Made by a program: the position numbers and the translations under genes. From Oikopleura dioica (Eukaryota; Chordata; Appendicularia; Copelata; Oikopleuridae): a stretch of DNA of 64,000 nt. This document shows, piece after piece, positions 58,938 to 64,000 of the stretch. Every line of letters starts with the position of its first letter. Positions within the stretch are counted from its first letter, which is position 1. Location: positions 3,348,001 to 3,412,000 of the forward strand of contig OU015569.1 in the NCBI GenBank assembly GCA_907165135.1, read 5' to 3'. The notes under the pieces were generated by a model. It ran no database searches. It was not told the DNA's origin and worked only from the letters and a program-made list of their open reading frames with translations.

Positions 58938-59855
58938 ATGTCAGAAGAAAAAAGAGTTATACGTCTCAGAGATTTCGCTAGGGAGAATCTTTCGAAATTC
59001 CGCGAAAAAGTTGATGGAGAGCTCTTAGCTGATTGTTCAAAAGCTGCTCGTGTAGAGAAAGGACAGTGATAAAATTTCTTTAACTTATTTGAATAAATAA
59101 AATTCTTATCTTGGAAGAGAAAAGGAAGAATTTCTTCAAAAATACAAAATGTTGAAAGAAGACGAAGAAAAAGCCTTTGCACTATTTGATGTTCTTAGGC
59201 CTAAATTTGAGATTGTAGAGCAGTGCTACATTAGCGCTAGGAATGGTTGAATAAATGACTTACTCTAATCACGAATAATAATTTGAAACCCATAACAAGA
59301 CAGAAAACCTTCGCTCATATAGAAGCTCGTCCTCAGTTCGCTCATCTTGTCCCTGAGGAGGCAAAGAAGCAGTCTGCTTGTCCTCACTGGACGCCAATAA
59401 CACAAGAACCAACATTGCCTGCAAACATCCCATCGTCGCCTTGTTACAGCCCAACATCGCCATCTTATAGCCCGACATCACCTTGTTATAGCCCGACTTC
59501 ACCTTGTTATAGCCCGACTTCTCCTTCTTACAGTCCACCATCAGCTAATTACAATTCTATGTACGGTGGAGAAGCATCTACATCTCAACATCAATACGAA
59601 ACATCACCTGCCTACAGCCCAACATCACCATCTTATAGCCCGACTTCTCCCTGTTATAGCCCAACATCACCGTCCTACAGTGATTCTACGCCAGCTGCTG
59701 CTCCTCCACCATCAGGAAATCCGCCTCTCCGATCTCAATTGATAACCACTCAACAAAAACCTAAGCGAAAGCGAAAACGAAAGAATCCTCCTTCACACAA
59801 AGCAAAACGAACTGCGTTTTATCGAAAATATCTCAAAAATGGCAACAATAATTGA
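58938..59855 (+). CDS. Small protein with RNA polymerase II CTD-like heptad repeats
   Basis: Best model: exons 58938-59065, 59118-59240 and 59300-59855, 268 residues, all phases fitting; the second intron needs GA-AG borders. The N-terminal 80 residues are charged and helical ([20 protein letters not shown] ... [20 protein letters not shown]). The middle holds heptads YSPTSPS or YSPTSPC: four perfect in the first block plus one variant (YSPPSAN), then three perfect and one degenerate in the second. This is the RPB1 CTD consensus Y1S2P3T4S5P6S7, with Cys often at position 7. The end is basic ([15 protein letters not shown]), like a nuclear localisation signal. Without the second intron the heptad frame has no ATG before the repeats, which supports the join. 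It is not RPB1: there is no polymerase domain, and the tail is basic. A role as a CTD mimic binding CTD readers or kinases is inference. Confidence 0.7.
59444..59552 (+). repeat. Heptad block 1 (YSPTSP[S/C])
   Basis: Five 21-base units encode four perfect YSPTSP heptads plus YSPPSAN. The codons differ between units (TAC/TAT, CCA/CCG, ACA/ACT, TCG/TCA/TCT), so the protein sequence, not the DNA, is what is conserved. Confidence 0.9.
59609..59690 (+). repeat. Heptad block 2 (YSPTSP[S/C])
   Basis: Three perfect YSPTSP heptads followed by YSDSTPA. It is separated from block 1 by a non-repeat linker ([19 protein letters not shown]). Confidence 0.9.
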
Positions 59856-60243
59856 AATAAAATTAGCCATCACAAAAATCTCTCTCCGATTTCAAAATCT
59901 CAACGTTATTCTTTAAATTCATACACATTTAAAGCATGTTACATAAAACGAGTGAAACAAGGGCAAGCGTGAAAATTGCGATTGTTTAGAAAAAATTGGC
60001 TGAAATTGAAATGCACTTGTTGGAAAGACGAAATTCTCACCTGACAAGAAAGTTACGATATTATGTTGCCCGTCACATTCTTCTTCCGAGGTTAAATTGC
60101 GTTACTTTAACGAAGCTCCAGCTCTCTTTTCTGGGTGGAGCGCGTTTTGAAAATCAAAATTGATAAATTTTGAGAAAAGGAGATTTTCTCTAGAACACGT
60201 GTTTCCAAGCTAGTTGTTTTCCGCGCAGTCCTCACTTCACTTT

Positions 60244-60575
60244 CACGAAGTTTGAAAGTCCGAAAAGAGCGAAAATCAAGGTAAGACTTTGTTGATAAGA
60301 ATCAATACGAAAAAAAGTTGTATTTTTTCACACGTAGTCTAAAGCATAAACATCACAGTCTGCGACAGACACTAACACTTCCCATTTAGCCGGTTGGCGA
60401 CGACCAGGTCAACGACGAGGCATCTTCACCTTGAAGAACTTCCAGGACTCCCAACGACGATCAACCGTTATCGAAAAACGAGTTTGAGGTCAGAAGACAT
60501 CCAAGAAGTCCGGCATCTTCACGTTGATCCTTAAAAAGGATGTCCTGGTCGAAAAATATGAAGCCTGAATAAAAT
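60244..60575 (+). pseudogene. Degenerate two-exon gene copy 2
   Basis: Homologous to 10377-10645: AAGTCCGAAAAGAGCGAAAA, a GTAAGA donor, an intron, then RRGIFTLKNFQDSQ...KTSKKSGIFTL and KKDVLVEKYEA before TGA and an AATAAA signal. The C-terminal frame is open here, but a TGA interrupts the middle (after EKRV). Because both copies keep the intron, they arose by DNA duplication rather than retroposition. Confidence 0.5.
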
Positions 60576-60579
60576 CAAT

Positions 60580-61402
60580 TTCCATCAATCCCAATTATAA
60601 AAAAACTATTCAGGTTAAATAATACTTGATAGTTTTTATGAGTCGACTCCTTTTACTGCAGCCAGGTTACGAATCGGTTAAATATACCGGTATTCGGGAT
60701 TCAATTATATAGGTGAAAACAGCAGAACTTCACAAAACCCCTTTGAACAACTTCAAGATTTTAACCAACCATTCAATGTTTGAGGCTGAGTCCTTGTTGA
60801 TATCAATTAAAGTAAAGTCCAATTCTATGTCATTTATTTCCTTTTCTTTCGAAAAACAAACCAGCAGCAAAACTTTCTAGCTATTAACTCTTTCTTCTTC
60901 TTTCTTCATTCGATTTGCTGTTCCTCGGGCTCACAGGAAACCTAACAATTACTTATTTGAAAAGCTGTCGTTTTAACAAACCTCCATTCGTTCACCATCT
61001 TGACTTGCTTCAATCGCCGCAATTTCATCTGCAAGCACTCGTTGCTAATTCAAATCTTATCAAAAGAAATGGTAAAAGAAGATACCTTTTGAAGCTCCTT
61101 GTAAATGGGAATCTTGGTAAAGTCAGACTCCCTCTCGACCAAGCTTTTTTATGAATTACAAAACACTCGAAAACCCGCCATGCTTTGATTGAATTCTTTC
61201 CTGTTGCAGATACTTTTGACTTCGAATGGAGCCAACAACAAGCCTGTGAATTCAGTGTCGAGACTAAGGATAACCGTAGCGCTCAATTTTTAAAATAAAG
61301 GACTAATACCTGGCCGCTTTGTTCTTCACTTCCAAATTATTGGCGGTCATCTTGCTTTAAAAACGTTTTCGATTAGCTTTATCTTTACAAAAGTGATTCT
61401 CA
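60580..61402. other. Intergenic stretch
   Basis: No convincing exon. The open frame at 60915-61154 has no domain and no splice support. Confidence 0.45.
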
Positions 61403-61905
61403 TCAATACTTTAAATAATACGAGTTTGAAACGCTCCTTTTATTTTCGAAGACCTGTTCGCGGTAGCCAACGAGGTTCGTTTTTGCAGCTTTGGTCTTCT
61501 TCTTCGCCTTTCTGATATCGCTCTTTATTTTTGCTCTTTCTGCCTCTAAATTTTGCGCCAGTAATAAACATTCACTGAGACATACAAGAACAACTCTATC
61601 TCTAATTAAGAATTCGGCCGAGGAACTTACCTAGTTCGCGTGTTTTTTGGAGCTTCGAAAGAAGAAGAGTTCTGTAACTTTACAGGGAAATTGAAAACAA
61701 AATTATTTTTTCTGTAGTGATATCAGTTGCATCTAATAATTAGGAAAATTTCTTTAAAAATGGTCTCTACAAATTATTCGTTTATATCAACCCGTTTCCC
61801 ATCTCGCTGCTCTTGAGTGAGTTCCATCAACTCATCCTCCCCCGACTCCTGGCTTCCGTTTTCCATCTCCCTCTTCTGCGCAACTCTCGCACTGAACCGC
61901 GGCAT
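61403..61905 (-). CDS. Small charged coiled-coil protein, probably three exons
   Basis: ATG at 61905 opens MPRFSARVAQKREMENGSQE and an acidic stretch (SGEDELMELTQEQRDGKR). A middle exon ending at 61631 encodes RTLLLSKLQKTREL. The last exon, 61403-61545, reads EAERAKIKSDIRKAKKKTKA...VSNSYYLKY. The last junction is in phase with a good GTAAGT donor; the first is not resolved. Taken alone, the first frame stops after 43 codons. No family was recognised. Confidence 0.4.
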
Positions 61906-62118
61906 TTTCAGAGAAAAAATTCAAATTCTCGATTTTACTCTTCGTTCTGAGTGCCGGGCGTCTTTCCTGTGAACGAGAGTCGACGTTTTTCGACTCGAAA
62001 CGGAAATCCAGAAAAGTTAAAAAAAGATAAACAGAATCGCCATCCAGGGAGTTGCTGCCTTTGAAAAATAAAAATAACCGATAAAGATTGAAATTCTTGC
62101 AAGATCAAAAGAAGGGGG

Positions 62119-62398
62119 TCGGGGACTCGCAGTACCAAAGCTTTTTGGTACTGCCAGTACCAATTTTGGTACTGGGAGTACCAATTTTGGCTTTCCGAGT
62201 GATATTTTAACGAGATATTTCAATCGGAATAATAGTAGGCGGGTAAATAGAAGTGTATCCTGTCCGAATCAGTAAGTTTCTTATCACAGAACCCGCGGAG
62301 CGGGCGTTTCTGACTGACTAAAATTTTGCCTTGCCAAAATTGGTACTGGGAGTACCAAATTGGTACTGGCAGTACCAATTGGTACTGGGAGTCCCCGG
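62119..62398. mobile_element. Short MITE with palindromic GGTACC-like subrepeats
   Basis: The ends are imperfect inverted repeats of about 70 bases, starting CGGGGACTCGCAGTACCA on the left and ending TGGTACTGGGAGTCCCCGG on the right. Within each arm the motif AGTACCAATT(TT)GGTACT occurs two or three times and is itself palindromic, so the arms can fold into nested hairpins. The spacer of about 150 bases has no coding potential. Confidence 0.65.
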
Positions 62399-62515
62399 TA
62401 GCCCAAAAGAAACGCTAAAATTTCTAGCGTTTGCTTTGTCTGAGTTCTGTGAAGGTGATTTTATTCATGAATCAATGGCAGTTTGATTATAGTACAAGAC
62501 ATGTTCAGGGGCTTT

Positions 62516-64000
62516 TTACTTTTTAGCTCGTCGTTCGATGTTTGAGGTGATTTCGTTCATCAGTCGACGGAACTTGTTTTCGTCCATTCTGATCTGGACA
62601 CTTTTTACGATCTCGCCGGCGATGTATTCGTACTGAACATCTAAGATGCTCGCTTTTTCCAACTCGAACACTTCTTTCAAAGGGTTCAACTTTTTCTAAG
62701 AAAAAACTCTTTCTTATGCTCTGATCATGTGAGTACCCTTCCTTGGTTAATTGAGCCGATCGTCCATTGCGGAATCAACGAGCTTTGCCTTCCCGATATT
62801 TCCTGGCTGAGTTCTCTGATCGTACTCGCTCTGAAGAATATCTTAAGCTCCCATAGCTCAACTATTTCGACAAACCTATAGCCAGGATACAAGCGCACCA
62901 GATCGCTCAGGCTAATCGGCGGATTCTTGGGCCCTCCAGTTCGCATAAACACAATTTCCGCCAGAATCGTCCATCCGATCGCTCTAAAGAAGCCCTGTTT
63001 GGCCATTGAGGATCGAAAGCCCGCTCTGAAGAATGAATCGAGATCCTTGTTTATCGTCGGCCGCTCTTCTTCGGCCTCGACTTTCAGATCTTTGCCTTTC
63101 TTCTTCAAATAGTTCTGGATAAGAACGTTGGCTGCGTCGTCGTCGAATTTCAGATTGAAGTTGTTCAAGTTGCTCAGTATCGTGTTGACGTTTTTGACGT
63201 TTTTGGAGGGCGGGCCGTTCGGAGAGGCCTCGCGCTTTCGTTTTTCCGTCACTAGAAACGGTTGAAAATGATTTCAGCGCGATATTTTACCTCTATAGAC
63301 GACATTTTTATCAAACTTGAAGGACTCGCTGCATTGCGTGGCGACGATGAGAACCGTCTTCTCGACGAGCGACGTCTTTGTCGCTTTGTCGAGCTCAACG
63401 GTGCGAAAGTTTCCGTCTTCCTGCTCTGCCATCGGCCTCAGTTCGTCCCTGACTTCGCTATTGTGGTACATTTCCGTGGCGAGGTCCTCGATTCGCAGCC
63501 CTCGATTCGGCTTGATCAGTTCTTTCATCTTCTTTCTGATGATTTCGTACAAACAGAGTTGGTTTGGAAGCAAGCAATCTCTTTCCCAGTTCCTTATTTC
63601 GTTCTTTGACCACTCTTCGTGTTTGTTGTGCAAGTATTGGACCCATAGTATGCCCGAACACGGCCGGGGCCGCTCCTCGGGGTCCTCTGGATCGTTCATT
63701 TGAAACGGCATCAGAAACCAGGACAAATTCATCGGAGGATCTTCCGGGTGATTGAGCATGATCTTCCAAAAGGCGGCTTCGATCTCGTAGCTTTTGAACT
63801 CGTTTGCATTCGGCGATCTACGAATATACTCGTGAATATAAGCAAGAAGAGAATCGTCAGCGGGTTCTTCGTCGAACTTGTGCAGTCCTAAAACAAGTAT
63901 TTATCGATTCTATTCGATGAGAAAGGCGCACCTATGGAAACAGGATCGTTCCGCGTTGATGGCTCAGAAAACCTGTGCTCGATCGAACAGGCAACAATTT
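62516..64000 (-). CDS. Unknown protein, partial (5' end beyond window)
   Basis: Exons 63932 to beyond 64000, 63291-63887, 62737-63251 and 62516-62695 join perfectly in phase with 38-45 base introns. The protein includes YIRRSPNANEFKSYEIEAAF, a Pro/Asp/Glu-rich part (FQMNDPEDPEERPRPCSGIL), helical regions, a basic Lys/Asn-rich linker (TEKRKREASPNGPPSKNVKN) and a helical end (NKFRRLMNEITSNIERRAKK). It looks like an intracellular, possibly nuclear, protein. No domain was recognised. At least 450 residues are present. Confidence 0.7.

Overview
The window looks like a compact metazoan nuclear genome, most likely an appendicularian tunicate (Oikopleura-like). Genes sit on both strands and are cut by many introns of about 38-60 nt. 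Several introns only fit with non-canonical GA-AG borders, a known trait of Oikopleura dioica. Intergenic gaps are mostly a few hundred bases, one gene pair is separated by 24 nt, and the gene content is chordate-like: an NK4/Nkx2-5 homeobox gene, a WDR62/MAPKBP1-type scaffold, CFAP20, a KCNN-type channel, a ZP-domain protein and a thioester alpha-2-macroglobulin. No bacterial features, rRNA, tRNA or CRISPR array were seen.

Layout. 0-5 kb: two almost identical, inverted copies of a TIR element with (AGCTC)n arrays flank one cadherin exon. 5-10 kb: a poorly resolved minus-strand gene, an SK-type channel (minus) and a small unknown gene (plus). 11-18.6 kb: WDR62-like, CFAP20, three small or unknown genes and a zinc-finger gene. 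18.7-34.9 kb: a region almost free of other genes, dominated by the NK4 homeobox gene (minus). It has two phase-compatible first exons, only one of which carries a TN (repressor) motif, and about twenty NK2-class binding sites. 35-41 kb: a secreted CCP/CBM2-like protein, a RING-finger gene and two small secreted or membrane genes. 43-48.4 kb: a ZP-domain protein, a METTL24-like methyltransferase and a type II membrane protein. 49.9-57.2 kb: a complete thioester alpha-2-macroglobulin gene with an array of six cassette exons in the bait region. 57.5-64 kb: an AUH-type enoyl-CoA hydratase, a small gene carrying RNA polymerase II CTD heptads, a coiled-coil gene, a short TIR element and an unknown gene running off the right edge.

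How things fit together. No single pathway spans the window. The most notable items are (1) a free-standing protein with seven YSPTSP(S/C) heptads and a basic tail, not part of RPB1; (2) six alternative bait exons in the macroglobulin, all starting in phase 1 and ending in phase 0, so that only one can be used per transcript; and (3) the NK4 locus, whose promoter and TN-domain use look alternative and whose flanks are packed with its own likely binding motif. Three otherwise intact genes each need one extra base to stay in frame, which hints at base-level sequence errors.

Exon borders were chosen by eye from splice motifs and reading phase. Gene starts without a clear ATG are marked as such.
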